Positions 1 through 11,787 of a stretch of 64,000 nt of DNA are shown piece by piece (positions within the stretch are counted from its first letter, which is position 1; every line of letters starts with the position of its first letter). The translations under genes and the position numbers were made by a program. Location: assembly GCF_019112545.1 (NCBI RefSeq), contig NW_025064888.1:703383-767382 (forward strand), read 5' to 3'. The notes beneath the pieces are model-generated. The model worked only from the letters and a program-made list of their open reading frames with translations. It was not told the origin of the DNA and made no database searches. The stretch is from Guyanagaster necrorhizus (Eukaryota > Basidiomycota > Agaricomycetes > Agaricales > Physalacriaceae).

Positions 1-25
1 TGGAGGATGCCAATTTGGCAACTAT

Positions 26-1220
26 TTGCTGGACAACCACTGTCTGATAAAGCAAAAGGCAGTAGAGCCACTCCAGCAGCCCCAAAGGAAGGGGATGACT
101 CTGAGATTACAGCTTAGGGCTGGACCATTTAAGATGAATATATCATGTGAAAGAGATCTCCTCTATCAGAAAGTCCCATTGCTGGTGATGAGTCTCTTCA
201 TTTATTCTCTGGACTACCATCAGGATGAGTGAGTCTGCCAGAGGATGAACCTCTAAATTCAATGCTCTCTTTTGATCCCAAGGTGCAGATTTTAAATGTC
301 AAACCAATTCTTGTGCATGATCCACTCCCCTTCAAAAAAGCATCTGACAATATTGATTGATTTCTCATGGACTGCAACCAATATTTCCAAGTATTTGCCT
401 CATACTTTCTACTTGATATATACAAGATAACATATGCCTTAATTTATCTGAAAGACAAGGTGAAAACATAGTGGATTCTTCTTGTCTCCATGTTCTGGTC
501 GACCATGTGACAACATCACTGATACTCCTCATGGCCAGTATTCAAACAGATGATCTGTGACAAATTTATGAATCTAGCTATCCAAGAAGTCTACAAACAA
601 AGAATAAAAGACTACAAGATAGGTGATAAAGTGGCCACTGACTACTTCGATGAGTTGGAATGACTCAGTAAACTCACCAGAATATGAGAGGATACAACTG
701 ACATGGGACAAATGGTTGAATATATAAAGAGAGGACTGCTGTCCTCCTATCTCAAAACCATCTTGGACCTCAGACATAGTATTCTGGTTGGCTATGATAA
801 GTGGAAGATCAGGATTATCATTATGTGGTGAGAATAACAGTGGCAGAAGGCAGAGTCATCTACTCTATCCTGAGATAGACACAGAAACTAGGAACAGGGC
901 TGGAAGCCCTCCACCTCCCAGACAATCATATCATCTAGGCTCAGTGGCTCAGCCCCAACTTTTCAATATGCTGAGAAGTGAACTGGTATAAGTATAACAT
1001 ATACTAGAATGAGTAAGCCAATGGATATGGATCATCTCAAGAAGGGAGGAAAGTGCTTCAATTGTGGCCAGAAGGGCCATATAGCACAGAACTATCCACA
1101 GAAGAAGAACAAATGCATCTGAGAAGACATTCAGGCACAGATTGCCAAGCTAGTAAAAGAAGAACAGGACCTTAGCCAAGATGATAAGGCCAAAGAGATA
1201 AAAGATGAGGCCAAGCAGTA
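26..1220 (+). pseudogene. gag remnant of element A with CCHC zinc knuckle
   Basis: Reading past stops shows a capsid-like segment at about 300-800, with alternating aromatic and acidic helices typical of Ty3 gag. A zinc knuckle follows at about 1054-1095. It reads CFNCGQKGHIAQN, but the last cysteine is now Tyr (TAT). After it comes a Lys/Glu/Gln-rich tail. Several in-frame TGA and TAG codons make it non-functional. The same PMD-MD-LKK stretch before the knuckle is found in element B, so the two gags are related. The borders are approximate. Confidence 0.75.
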
Positions 1221-1799
1221 AGCAATTCCACTGACTCAGCCAAAAATATGAGTAATAGGTCACAGGCTGCTGGACAGACTGACATTTTTTTCTCTGTAAT
1301 ACCCTCTATATCTAAATTATACATGCATTTGAATATACCCGACCTCATTACTCATGGACAAGGATCACCTAATGAACTAATTTTAATAACTCAAATGCTG
1401 ATGAAGGGTTAAAGAGGAGCAGAGAGCTCCAAAGGTGCATCATCATTAACGGTTTGCTAAGCTAAACATCTGAAACAGACTCAATCACCTATAGGCTAAA
1501 TAGGGGTAGAGAACCCTATTGGCTGGCTAAAACCATTCAAGACTGAATAGACTTGATGAGCCATCAAGGATGCAAAAGACAAAGAAGCAGCAAGAGTCAT
1601 ACCTAAGAATTGGGTACACAAGACTCAAGTCAAGGAGGTGATTGATGATATGATCACTGGAATGTGAGAAGCCAAATGATACCAAGCCTTAGAATGGCTC
1701 AATGAATTACATGGACTATGAAAATTCATTTGATGGGCTAAGACTTCAGGTCAGGATCTAGTAATCAAAGCCTGAATTGAGACTCTTACATCCTGAAGT

Positions 1800-4700
1800 A
1801 CCCATACAGTCCTGGCACTAATCAACAGTGGATGCACTGAGAGCTCTATCAATCACACTTTTGTTGACAAGCACCATCTTCTGACCCAGGCAACTGTGGC
1901 CCTAATTCCCATCTACAATACAGACAGAACAAAGAATCAAGCTGGTTTAATCACTGAATATATGGAACTCAGACTCACCATTGGAGATCATTCCAAACAA
2001 ATCAACTTGGCAGTAACTGATTTAGGAACCAAAGAAATTTTCCTTAGCTATGATTGGTTAATTTGATATAATCCATTAATCAACTGGAAGATTGGATACA
2101 TTACATTTGCATGATGTTGATGCTGAAAAATTCTATTCAAATTACTGGATGCAAATCCTGAGGACCAATGAGACCAGAAAATAGAAAGTGAGGAAACAAT
2201 CCTTGCTATAGACTTGCAAAGAGCCATCAATATTCATGCTATACACCACACCAATAATTTAGCAGCAAAAGCCAATACAAAGAAAGAAAAAAGGACATTT
2301 GAAGAAATGGTACCTGAGTGGGTATGGGATTTTTGAGACCTATTTGAAAAAGAAAGTTTCGATGAACTATCTGATTTCAAACCTTGGGACCATACCATCG
2401 AACTCATCTCCAATGCCAATGCAAACCTTGATTGCAAGACATATCTGCTAGGCAACAATAAACAGCAGAAGTTGAATAAGTTTCTCAAAGAGAACTTATC
2501 CAGTGGGAGGACTTGACCATCAAAATCACCAATAGTGTCTCTCTTCTTTTTTGTCAAAAAGAAGGATGACAAACTCTGGCCAGTACAGGATTATTAATGG
2601 CTCAATGAGATGATGAGTAAGAATCACTATCTGCTTCTTTTAATTTCAGAGTTGATAGACAAACTCCAAGATGCCAAGTACTACACCAAACTGGATGTTC
2701 AGTGGGGGTACAATAATATGTGTATCAAAGAAGGCAATGAATAGAAGGCCACTTTTCAGACAAACCACAGTTTGTTCAAACTGACAGTTATATTCTTCAG
2801 ACTCACAAACTCATCTGCCACATTCCAATGGATGATGAATGATATCTTCAAGAATCTCATTGCCACTAGAAAGGTCACAATTTATTTGGACAATATTCTT
2901 ATTATATCCAAAACCAAAGAAGAACATTGATGACTAGTATGACAGGTGCTAGTATTGATGAGGAAGCACTGCCTTTTCCTCAAGGCAGAGAAGTGTGAAT
3001 TTAAAGTACTAATAACTGAATACCTTAGAGTCATTATCAGCAAAGGAAGCATCAGGATGGACCCTGTCAAGATGGCAGGAGTAACTAAATAGCCAGAGCC
3101 GATAAAGAAGAAGAAACTGCAATGATTTTTTGGATTCACCAACTTCTACCAATGGTTCATCCAGGACTACAGCAAAATCATCTGACCTATGATGCAATTG
3201 ACCAGAAATGCCTCATGGACTTGAGGAATTTTGCAACAAGCAGCATTTGATGATTTCAAATGCTGATTGGCTGAAGATGTCATCTTGGCCATACTAAGCC
3301 AGAATGGAAAATTCAGAGTGGAAGCTGACTCCAGTGAAGATGCTATTAGAGCCATGCTTTCACAGGAACAGGATGGCAAATAGTGACCAGTCATCTTCAT
3401 GTCAAAGATGCTCACTGTTACTAAACACAACTATGAGATCTACAACAAAGAACTCCTCACCATAATTCTTGCTCTTGCTAAATAGTGGCATTATCTCATT
3501 GGAGCAGTCCAGATCTTTGAGATCTGGACAGATCATCAGAACCTAAGATACTTCTGACATCCACAGAAACTTAATCACTGATAAGCCTAATAGATCATGG
3601 AATTATCATAATATGAATATATGCTACACTATAAGACTGATGCCACAAACAAGAAGACTAATTTTCTCAGCTGCAGGTCTGATCATAATCAGGGGAGAGA
3701 TGACAACAAGGAGGTCATAGTCCTATGACCAGAACACTTCTGTGCTATGATCATGTCTATGAAAGAAGAGATGCATAAATGCATCAAGAGCATTATCTGG
3801 AATTCCCACAAGTGAGATCAAAGAATTGCCCCATCACTCAACTATGAGCAGAGACTAAAGAAAGAAGGAGGATTGATCTGATATGATAGGTGGATCTATA
3901 TCCCAAGGGATCAGGGACTTCATGGTGAATTCATAGCTATATGTCATGATCATGCAATGGCTAGACATCTAGAGATTGCTAAAACAAAGGAGCTAGTACT
4001 ATAGGAATATTGGTGGCCCAAAATAGATCATGATATCATCTGATATATCAAGGCTTATGAGGTTTATCAGCATGGCAAAATCTCAATACAACTCCAAGCA
4101 GCACTGCTCCATCTGAATGAGATTTCTTCATCATCATAGACCCATATTTTGGTGGACATGATAACAGGACTTTCTGAAAGTGATAGCTATGATGCAATCA
4201 TCATCATAATCGATTGCTTCTCAAAAGTGATTATTCTGATCACCTGCTTAATGGAATTAACATCAGAAGGATGGGCCAAAATCCTATGGGACAAGGTTTA
4301 TGCAAAGTATGACATGCCTCAAGTAGTGATTTCAGATAGAAGACCATAATTTGTCTCCAAATTCCTAAATGACCTGTATCGACTCCTCAACATCAAATAG
4401 AATGACTTGACAGCATATCACCCCCAGACAGATGACCAGACAAAGCAAGTGAATCAAGAAATTGAAAAGTATTTATGACTTTTTATTAACCATTGATAAG
4501 ATGATTGGACAGAATGGCTGGCACTTACAGTCTTTCAACATAATAACAGAGTTCACTCAGCCACTGGAAAGACACCCTTCTTTGTCAACTATAGATGAAA
4601 CCCACCAGTTGTGCAAAGTGAATAAGTACACACAACAACCCCAGCATCCACAGACTTTACCACAACCATGGCAAAAATCCATAAAGAAATGAAGACAGCC

Positions 4701-5402
4701 CTTGAAAAGGCTGCTTCAACCATGAAGAAACAGTATGATAAACACCAAAGACCAGCCTATGAATACTCAGTCAATGACAAAGTTTGGCTAGACACAATAA
4801 ACCTACATCTTCCATGTCTCAAATAGAAGTTGGCAGACAAATGAATAGGATCTTTCAAAGTTGTCACCAAGATCAGCAACTCTGCCTACAAATTGCAATT
4901 ACCAGCAATCTGGAAAGTTCATAATGTTTTCAATGAAACATTATTGACACTATATATTGCACCAGCCTTTCCAAACTAAGAACAACCACCAGCTCTCCTA
5001 TCAGAACTCATCAACAATAAAGAATATTATAAAATCAACAAAGTGCTCAACCACAAACTACAAAAGGTTAGAGCATATGGGGGTGGAATGACAATAACAG
5101 TTGACTATCTAGTCAGCTAAAAAGGCTATGGCCCAGAATCAAACTAATAGGTTAATGAAAAACACATGAATATGAAGGAGGCAATTCATGACTATGAACA
5201 ACAGATCAATAAGGTGGACACAGAGAGTCATGTTCAACATTATCCCTGAGCAAATATGTCCACCTGCAATTAGCAGAGGACATACAGCAAGGAGTAATGT
5301 CAGCATCAAGGAGGAGCTTCCATTAATATCTGCCAATACAATGCAGGTTATAGAGGATAGAGATACTGACACTGCAACAGACAAGCCAGAAATGGTGTGA
5401 TG
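1800..5402 (+). pseudogene. pol remnant of element A (PR-RT-RNaseH-IN-chromodomain)
   Basis: The protease remnant is near 1815-1880, where the DSG active site reads NSG. The reverse transcriptase core carries YLDN at 2883-2894 in place of YLDD. RNase H-like sequence covers about 3290-3600, including a TDHQNL motif. The integrase has an HHCC-like stretch (about 3940-4080) and a catalytic-core stretch from 4149 with VDMITGLSES and DCFSKV. A chromodomain follows at about 5020-5190, with a decayed core reading YLVS-stop-KGYGPESN. Where the family has Arg, Trp or Gln, TGA or TAG often stands. The integrase reading EKYL followed by TGA is an example, where the family has Arg. Confidence 0.85.
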
Positions 5403-5457
5403 ATCACATGAGGACTGGCATACTTATCCCTAATTATACTATTAGGATGATAGTCTT

Positions 5458-5470
5458 AAGGAGGGAGTAA
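5458..5470 (+). promoter_or_regulatory. polypurine tract of element A
   Basis: The purine-rich AAGGAGGGAGTAA lies directly against the LTR start. It is the expected plus-strand primer site and matches the equivalent site of element B at 51538-51550. Confidence 0.75.
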
Positions 5471-5987
5471 TGTTATGATTTTTCCTATTTTCTTTTCTTT
5501 TTTTCTGAAAATAACCCCTATCTTTGCTTAGTCAGAGCACTTAGGCCAGTGCTTAGGACCATGAGAAGGCTTAATCAGCAACCCAGTCAGTCATTGTCTT
5601 AATGTGCTGCTGTGTGCTATGAAGAGAGAGACAATACTCTTTTTGTCACCTAACTGTGGTGCAGCAGTAACAGCACAACAGCAAGACAACAGCTTTTGTA
5701 GAAAGCCTGGCAATAGCAGGGGTAACAGCTCTACAACAGACAATATCTTTTGTAAATGTTTATTTATAGCTAGATAACAGAACAGTATTTAAGTAGTGCA
5801 GTTTTCACTGTAGTAGCTCCAGCATTAAGCTAAAGTTTATTCTCTATTATCTTATCTTGAGCTACTTGCCATGCCTTGACTATATAATGCTATTGACACA
5901 TCAGTGAACTCTGTCAGTCTAACCTGAAGTGCAAGATTCTGAACAGTTTATTATGTGTTAATAGTCATGTGGAATTTGAGCTTAACA
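5471..5987 (+). repeat. 3' LTR of element A
   Basis: The repeat starts TGTTATGATTTTT and ends GCTTAACA, giving 517 bp with TG...CA ends. A TATTTAAG box sits near 5787 and the predicted RNA start (AGCATTAAGCTAAAG) about 34 nt downstream. Blocks are shared with the LTRs at 45353, 51551, 52395, 57724 (reversed) and 61410. I see no CpG in it. The sequence after it, TTTCC, would be the right copy of a 5-bp target duplication. Confidence 0.88.
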
Positions 5988-7660
5988 TTTCCCCAATGCA
6001 TGCATAGTTTATTGCAATATTTATAGCTTCTAAAAATGATTCTTCTGAGGTATGCTGTTGTTCTGATGTTTTTATGGCTTGTGCACTTGGATTATAAAGT
6101 GTCTGATAACTTGGTTGAGTCTTTGATGTGATCTGGGCTGATTTGTCATATAGCTCAATCACTTTCTCATGCTATATTGGAAACTTTGATTTGATTGATG
6201 ATACATCAGAGGCTGTTTTCTCTTTTGATTCAGCATTTTCAGCATTCACAAAATCATCTGAAATGCTATCATTTCCATCTAGAGTCTGCTCAACTTTGCT
6301 CTCTGACTCCCTTTTGAGCAATGAAGAGTGAGAGACTATATAGTTAGTGTCTATAGGCTCTGTAGTATTGTTTTCAGAGAATATAACATTTCTTGAGATC
6401 TGAATCTGTCTGGTTTGAGGGTTATAATATCTCCAGGCCTTGGATTCATCTGTAAGACCTGTGAAAATAAATTCTCTTGACTTTGAATCCAGTTTTGACC
6501 TCTTGTTGTCTTGCTGTAACACCTAGCACTTTACTCTAAATTCCTGAAATGCTGAAATATCTGGTTTCATGCTCTGAAACACTTCTTCTGGAGTTAGATC
6601 ATTCTTGATGGCCCTAGTTGGTGATCAGTTCTTCAAATATGTGGCATATGCCACTGTCTCAGGCCATAAAAACTTTGGTAAATGATGTTCTTCTAGCATG
6701 GTGTGTGCATGCTCTACAAGAGTCTGATTTATTCTCTCAGCAACTCTATTTTGAGATAGAGAATATGCTGCAGTCAATTCCAACTGTATGCCATTGTTTT
6801 GAAGGTATTCCTTTATCTCTTCATTGACATATTCCTTTTCATTGTCAATCCTCATAAACTTCAGATCCTTCTCTTTATGGACTTTGATGTATTTTTGATA
6901 CTGCTGGATCTTCTTTCAAATTTCCATATCTTGTTTTGACTTCAAAAAATACAACATTGTCCTTTGAGATTTTCCATCTGTGAAGCTTATATAATATCTT
7001 TTACTATGGATACTCTGAGTTTGAGCTGGCTCCCATAGATCTGAAAATGTCATTTCTCCTATTTCAGTATAGTCTCTTTCAGCTTTCTGTGGAAATGGCT
7101 TGGTATGATGTTTGGCTTTTATGCAAGCTATGCAATCTGTCTGAGGCTCAGCTGACTCATCTATATCCATCCCCTTGACCATTTTCTTCCTAAATAGTCT
7201 CTTTACTGATCCCATATTTAAGTGGCCTAATGTTTTATGCCACTTTTGCCATGATTGAGCTGATTTCATAGCATGGGCCTGGGTTATTTCTGAAACAATG
7301 ATGTCAAGGCTAAACAGCTTTGATATTTTATCTCCATGGCTGATTATCTTGCCATGTGGTGAGATAATATCCATTCTGGACTCTTTGAATTTGAGTTCAA
7401 ATCCAGCATCTGTAATGCACCCTATCAACATAAGATTGAATGATGCATCAGAGCAGTGGATACACTCCTTTAGTGTGACTGGAGTGATCTTTTCTCCTTC
7501 AACCATTTTAATCTTAACAGTTCCCCTTCCTAAACTCTTGGTTTTTCCTACACCAATGACTTCATGTCTTGGGATTTCAACATAGTCAGAAAAATATAAT
7601 CTATTTTTGACTATATGTTTGGTGGTGCTAGAATCCCCTAGCCATGATACTCCTGAGAGT
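5988..7660 (-). pseudogene. copia protease/integrase remnant
   Basis: From right to left on the minus strand, a retropepsin-like segment reads WLGDSSTTKH, near 7620-7660. An integrase zinc region follows, with WHKTLGHLN and CIACIKAKH (about 7110-7260). The catalytic core has an FTDGKSQR stretch near 6960 and RIDNEKEYVNEE near 6830. A Glu lies in the QNRVAERINQT segment near 6740. The region after it corresponds to the copia linker before the reverse transcriptase, ending INYACIGE where element A cuts in. Stops at several points make it a pseudogene, although long open stretches remain (for example 6916-7506). Confidence 0.85.
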
Positions 7661-7734
7661 GAGATAAGTGTGACATCTGTTGCACAAAATATGTAGTCTT
7701 CTGAGTCTGAGTCTGATTTGGCAATATGTGTCTA

Positions 7735-8463
7735 GGTCTGGCCCTTTCCCTTTTCTTTCCATGACTTTCTAGAATTCTTCTTCCTATTTGGGCAATTTAT
7801 TCTGATGTGACCAGTTTTCCCACATCTGTAACATGTGACTTTTGGATTGGACTTCTTGCCATGTGCTGCAAGTGTTGTGGTCCAATCAGAAGTCTTTTTC
7901 TTTAATTGGATGTCTTCCTGAAGAATTCAGAAAATCAACTTGTAAGAATCTTTCAAGTCAGCAGTATCCACTGATGAGATGAATGAATTCCATGATTCCA
8001 GGAGTGATATAAGCAGTGTAATAGAGAAGTCCTCCTCCTCAACTTTCTGCTTAAGGGATGCCAACTCCTCCTGATAGGATCTCAAAGTTCTAATATGCTT
8101 CTCTATATTTCCTTCTTCTTTGCACTGAGCTTTAAAGAATTTTCTTCTGACAAGAACAATTCCCATGGGTCCCCTGGACTCATACATATCTTTCAGAGCT
8201 TTTCAGGCTCCTGCCAAAGTCTTTGAACCAGCAATATATACCAGTGGGCCATCAGAAACCCACAATCTTATTGTTGAAAGAGCCTTCCTATGGCTCTTCT
8301 TCCAATCTGCCACCAGTGTTGTGTCTGCTGGGGCCAGAATGCTTCCATCTGTATAATCAATTAGTCCTAAATCGGTTAGGATATCGATCATCTTGATTTT
8401 CCATGTTGGATAATTTTCCAGGCCCTTAAGGGGGTCAATTCTATACATGGAATGGCTATCCAT
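7735..8463 (-). pseudogene. copia gag remnant
   Basis: The reading starts at an ATG at 8463 with MDSHSMYRIDPLKGLENYPTW, the usual start of basidiomycete copia gag, where an ENYPTWK-type motif binds the capsid fold. It continues through a TGA at about 8200 into the capsid helices (about 7927-8187). It ends at a CCHC knuckle around 7800-7840 reading CYRCGKTGHIRIN. The plus-strand relative at 60535 has the same start and the same gag order. Confidence 0.82.
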
Positions 8464-8546
8464 GTGGTTCTACATGTGTATGTAAAGTATGAAAGGGTGT
8501 GAAGTGAGTAGTGACATAAGTTCAGTTATGGCCAGGGCCCATAACC

Positions 8547-8754
8547 TGTTGTAAGTAGAGAGCAGAGTAATGTACAGAGGATTAGAATTAGCCTCTCAAG
8601 AGAGAGACGTTCTACTTAAATACATTTTGTATTACTTCAGGATCTTTCTACGAGATACTAAATAAGTCTGGATCATGATCCAAGTCAGCTGCTGCTGACT
8701 GGCATCATATCTTTGAGTATGTTCTCGTACTCGCTCGGGATTGCTATCCCAACA
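8547..8754 (-). repeat. copia LTR (208 bp)
   Basis: In element orientation it begins TGTTGGGATAGC at 8754 and ends ACAACA at 8547, followed by GGTTATGGGCCC as the likely primer-binding site. The plus-strand copy at 60244-60451 has the same length and ends. Host sequence begins immediately at 8755. Confidence 0.88.
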
Positions 8755-9367
8755 GGAAAAAATCATGAAATCCAAATAGTTCTCTACTCAGAAAATAATC
8801 ATGTTATTGTCAAGGTTGTGAACAAGAGTAGATGTGCGTGATGATCTGATCGGGCTGTGGAAAGTCCGGTGCAAACACGAGGTTAGGGTTTACCGCTATT
8901 GATCAATTGATGCTGGCCCTTTCCCAACCCTTTCCTGCTCTTCCGACTTTCCTGGGCAGCCTTGTCCTTTGGATCTCAGAGATACGTTTTGACCTTTATA
9001 CCCGGAAACTATTCCCCTTGTTTGAATAGTCATCACACGTGTAATTGACTTGGACCTCTTTCAAGTTTCTCACTGCCACAAATCATCTGGCTTAATGTCG
9101 ACATTTCTCTTTTTATCGTGGATACGATAACGTTGATACTGGGAGCGCTCTTGGGTAGGGTAAGGCCCTCATCATCCAAAGGATCTTATCGTGGTGAGTG
9201 TCTTGATTCACACTTGCTGAAATAGTCATTAAGGGTCAAATGGCACGTTTGAGGCTGGAAGGGTCAGATAGCACTGATGTCACATAGAAAAATTCAAGTT
9301 CTTTATTTACGTGACTAGTAGCCTTCGAGAACATAAAGGGCTCAAAGAACCGGGCACAATGCTTCTT
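8755..9367. other. intergenic, host side of the first transposon border
   Basis: CpG dinucleotides return here at once, which marks the end of the decayed transposon block. I see no gene, repeat or RNA in it. Confidence 0.6.
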
Positions 9368-10576
9368 CATGAAGCCTCCAAGAAATCTGCCACTGTGCGC
9401 AGGTACCTGTACGATAACATGAGAATTAACTCATCAAAGCAACAGTATAAACACAGACGTACTGTTCGTGCCCTTCATTCATGGGGAAATTGAGACTATT
9501 CTCAATTTTCACCCACTTTATGTCTGGAACGGTCATCCATGCCTTGAATCTATCCTCGTTGATTCCAGAGATACAAAGCATCAGACATGAGATGCCGGGA
9601 AAAATGTCCACGATAGACCAGTTGTGGAGGTTCCCCGTTATTTCAAGTATCGGACGGGTATCAAATTTTCCACCGAACCTAATAGTTGCAGAGAAATTTG
9701 AGCAAGAGGACTGGGACTAGTATGCAAAAAGGAAATCTCAACGTACCTTGTTTTCCAGATGTGTTCATTCTCCACCATGCATTTCCAAGACGTCACGACA
9801 TCCTCCGTTACGCTGGTGGCATCCAAAAAGAAATGATCGGCGTCTGGTATTTCCAGACCTGGCACGACGGGCTGCGACAAGGCACGAAGACGGGCTGAAG
9901 GCGATTTCTCGACGAAGGGAATTTTCCCACCCTCTACGGAAGTTATGGCGCAGACGACGATCAAATGTCGGAGACCCTTAGGTGAACGTGATGCCGCATA
10001 TTGTCCTGCCAGCATTCCTTTACTACGGTCATAGCTCTTGAAGATATTGCGCTGGAACAATAGTGGCGTACCTCCCTAAAGATGTCCGAGAATACTAAAT
10101 GAATCGGAGATCCCAAGATGAGAAATGAGATTGTCGAGCTCATCCATGTATAGCTCTTGTGTCCAGAAGTCTTCCGGGGCATCGGGAAGATGTGTCGACT
10201 GGCCACATCCAAGTGGATCGTTGAAGATCAAAGGAACGCTGGGCTCATGTTAGCTCAACGCGACTATAGATTGTATGATTGCACATACCCCGTCGACATC
10301 AGAGCCGTATGAGGCCTATGATAAATCATAAGCGATACCGGCAATGCTCCTGGATCGAATCAGGCCACCCACAACATACTACCAGGTAAACGATTAGACT
10401 GAGGTCAGACAACATTTATAAGAAATGACGTACTACTCTTAGTTGCTATTTGGCGCCCCATTGATTGGGACAAGAGGTATTTTACCCGACTTGAGGTCAC
10501 CGACAACTTTATACCGAGTCTGATAGGTGTTTGGACCGACTTCGAAGTCTGCTTTGCCAATGATTTCGACAGACAT
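9368..10576 (-). pseudogene. eroded proline-iminopeptidase-like alpha/beta hydrolase
   Basis: Minus-strand pieces follow the order of fungal proline iminopeptidase / L-amino-acid amidase (peptidase S33). The start at 10576 reads MSVEIIGKADFEVG with YKVVGDLKSGKIPLV. VPLIFNDPLGCGQSTH lies near 10190-10240. GMLAGQYAASRSPKGLRHL follows the nucleophile region, and WSIVDIFPGISC and YLRTVADFLEAS-stop form the C-terminus. The catalytic parts are gone. The oxyanion HGGPG motif is not found. The nucleophile elbow GHSWGG reads GHL-stop-GG, so Ser is lost. The HTP motif of the catalytic His reads NFP. Further stops and frame changes lie between the pieces. Known family members are about 310 residues with 5-8 small introns. 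Confidence 0.7.
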
Positions 10577-11787
10577 GGGGAAGGGAAGAGTGCCGGTAGA
10601 TGTGGTAATGGCACCGCCTAGATTAAATTATACCCTTGACTGGTTCCGAAAGTAGGCCCGACAGAAGGAAACAGCTGCCATAGTCTACGGGAAATTTTCA
10701 GTCACAAGCCTGAACGTTTACGAAAGGTACATTCAGTACTGTATAACAGGGCGGCAGCATTCTCGAGCGTATTCTCAGTTCTGACATCGTGCGTCCTAAA
10801 GAACTTGATGTCTGAGTGTGTAACCTATTCGTAGTCCGTAGATCTCCCAATAGATCGCTTCAACAGGCTGGTTTTAGACCTTCTGCCCGTGAGCGTCATA
10901 GATAAACGAGAATCCTACACAGGCAGAGAAGATGCGGCACTGTCAATCGTGAGAGTATCCTTCGGACACGCTGTATATTTGCAAGTCAGCAGATGTATTT
11001 CGTTTTTAGCGCTCCGGAAAGAATTCTTTTGCGAGATACGCTGTAGGTCCGAACATCCAAATGCGTCCAATAGTACACCACCAGCAGGTTGTGGAAATGT
11101 AGTCGACTGTCTAAAGAAAAATTGGAAGGCGCGGAAGAAAAGCAGCTGACTTGAACCATATAGACAAGAAGCCACTATCGCAAACGTCTCCATGTTATGG
11201 TGGTGCCAACTTGAGAGACAACCTCCCACCCACTCTTTTATAGATTTGAGTTTTTGAGAAAACGACGCCAATACCTAAAACACGCTGGGCATCGATGAGA
11301 AGTCAGCGATCTAAGCAACCTTACAGCTCTTCAGAGACGTTTTGGTGGTCGTGACTTTCTCTGAGACAAGATGAGCACTGAGAGTATTCGATACAAAATC
11401 ATTTACGAACTGGAACTCACCACGGCGCGTCACATTGTAATGTCAATAGACTCTGGAGTACTTACCATAGCGTCGGAAACTCATTTCTCGATTGTTCCAA
11501 CAGTGGCATGGAGGATATGTTCATACAGAAGCTTGACGGAGATACTTCTTGTGGAATTTCTGGAACAGAGGAAGAGGTGGCGTCAGACAGGTGACTATAA
11601 AAGCGAACGCGAACCTGCCCTAAAGAAGCATTGTCAACCCATATCAAATCCACCAGTGTCCAGACATATTTACCGACCACACTACAAGCTCTTGCGAAAA
11701 CTATATGCCGTATATGTAAATAATACTGTTTTACACCCGATGCTGATGATACAATAACATATAAACAAGGAAAGGATCAACTCAAGC
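10577..11787. other. intergenic, no supported gene
   Basis: This is about 1.2 kb between the pseudogene and the TMEM184-like gene. A TATAAAAG box near 11240 (minus strand) precedes a short reading from 11193 that begins METFAIVASC. With one possible intron it would make a peptide of about 55 residues, but I cannot support it as a gene. Confidence 0.4.

Larger units (their letters stand above)
1..5987 (+). mobile_element. Ty3/gypsy chromovirus A, 5'-truncated by window edge
   Basis: A decayed LTR retrotransposon enters from the left edge and ends with its 3' LTR. Reading through many stops, the order is gag with a CCHC zinc knuckle, aspartic protease, reverse transcriptase, RNase H, integrase and a C-terminal chromodomain, followed by a purine-rich tract and the LTR. 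That order defines a Ty3/gypsy chromovirus. CpG is nearly absent and most stops are TGA or TAG at positions where Arg, Trp or Gln is expected. The element interrupts the minus-strand copia element that resumes at 5988. Its 5' LTR should lie to the left of the window. It is not autonomous in this state. Confidence 0.9.
5988..8754 (-). mobile_element. Ty1/copia element, truncated by element A
   Basis: On the minus strand, a 208-bp LTR at the right end is followed leftward by gag, a CCHC knuckle, protease and integrase. The sequence then stops at the LTR of element A, before any reverse transcriptase. The order protease-integrase is that of Ty1/copia. The rest of the element should lie beyond element A, outside the window. 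A second copy of the same family lies on the plus strand at 60244-61409 and is very similar in the LTR and gag. Confidence 0.88.

Noticed and set aside
10915..11193. Peptide METFAIVASC... on the minus strand with a TATAAAAG box upstream
   Set aside because: No recognisable domain and no stable exon model; left as intergenic.
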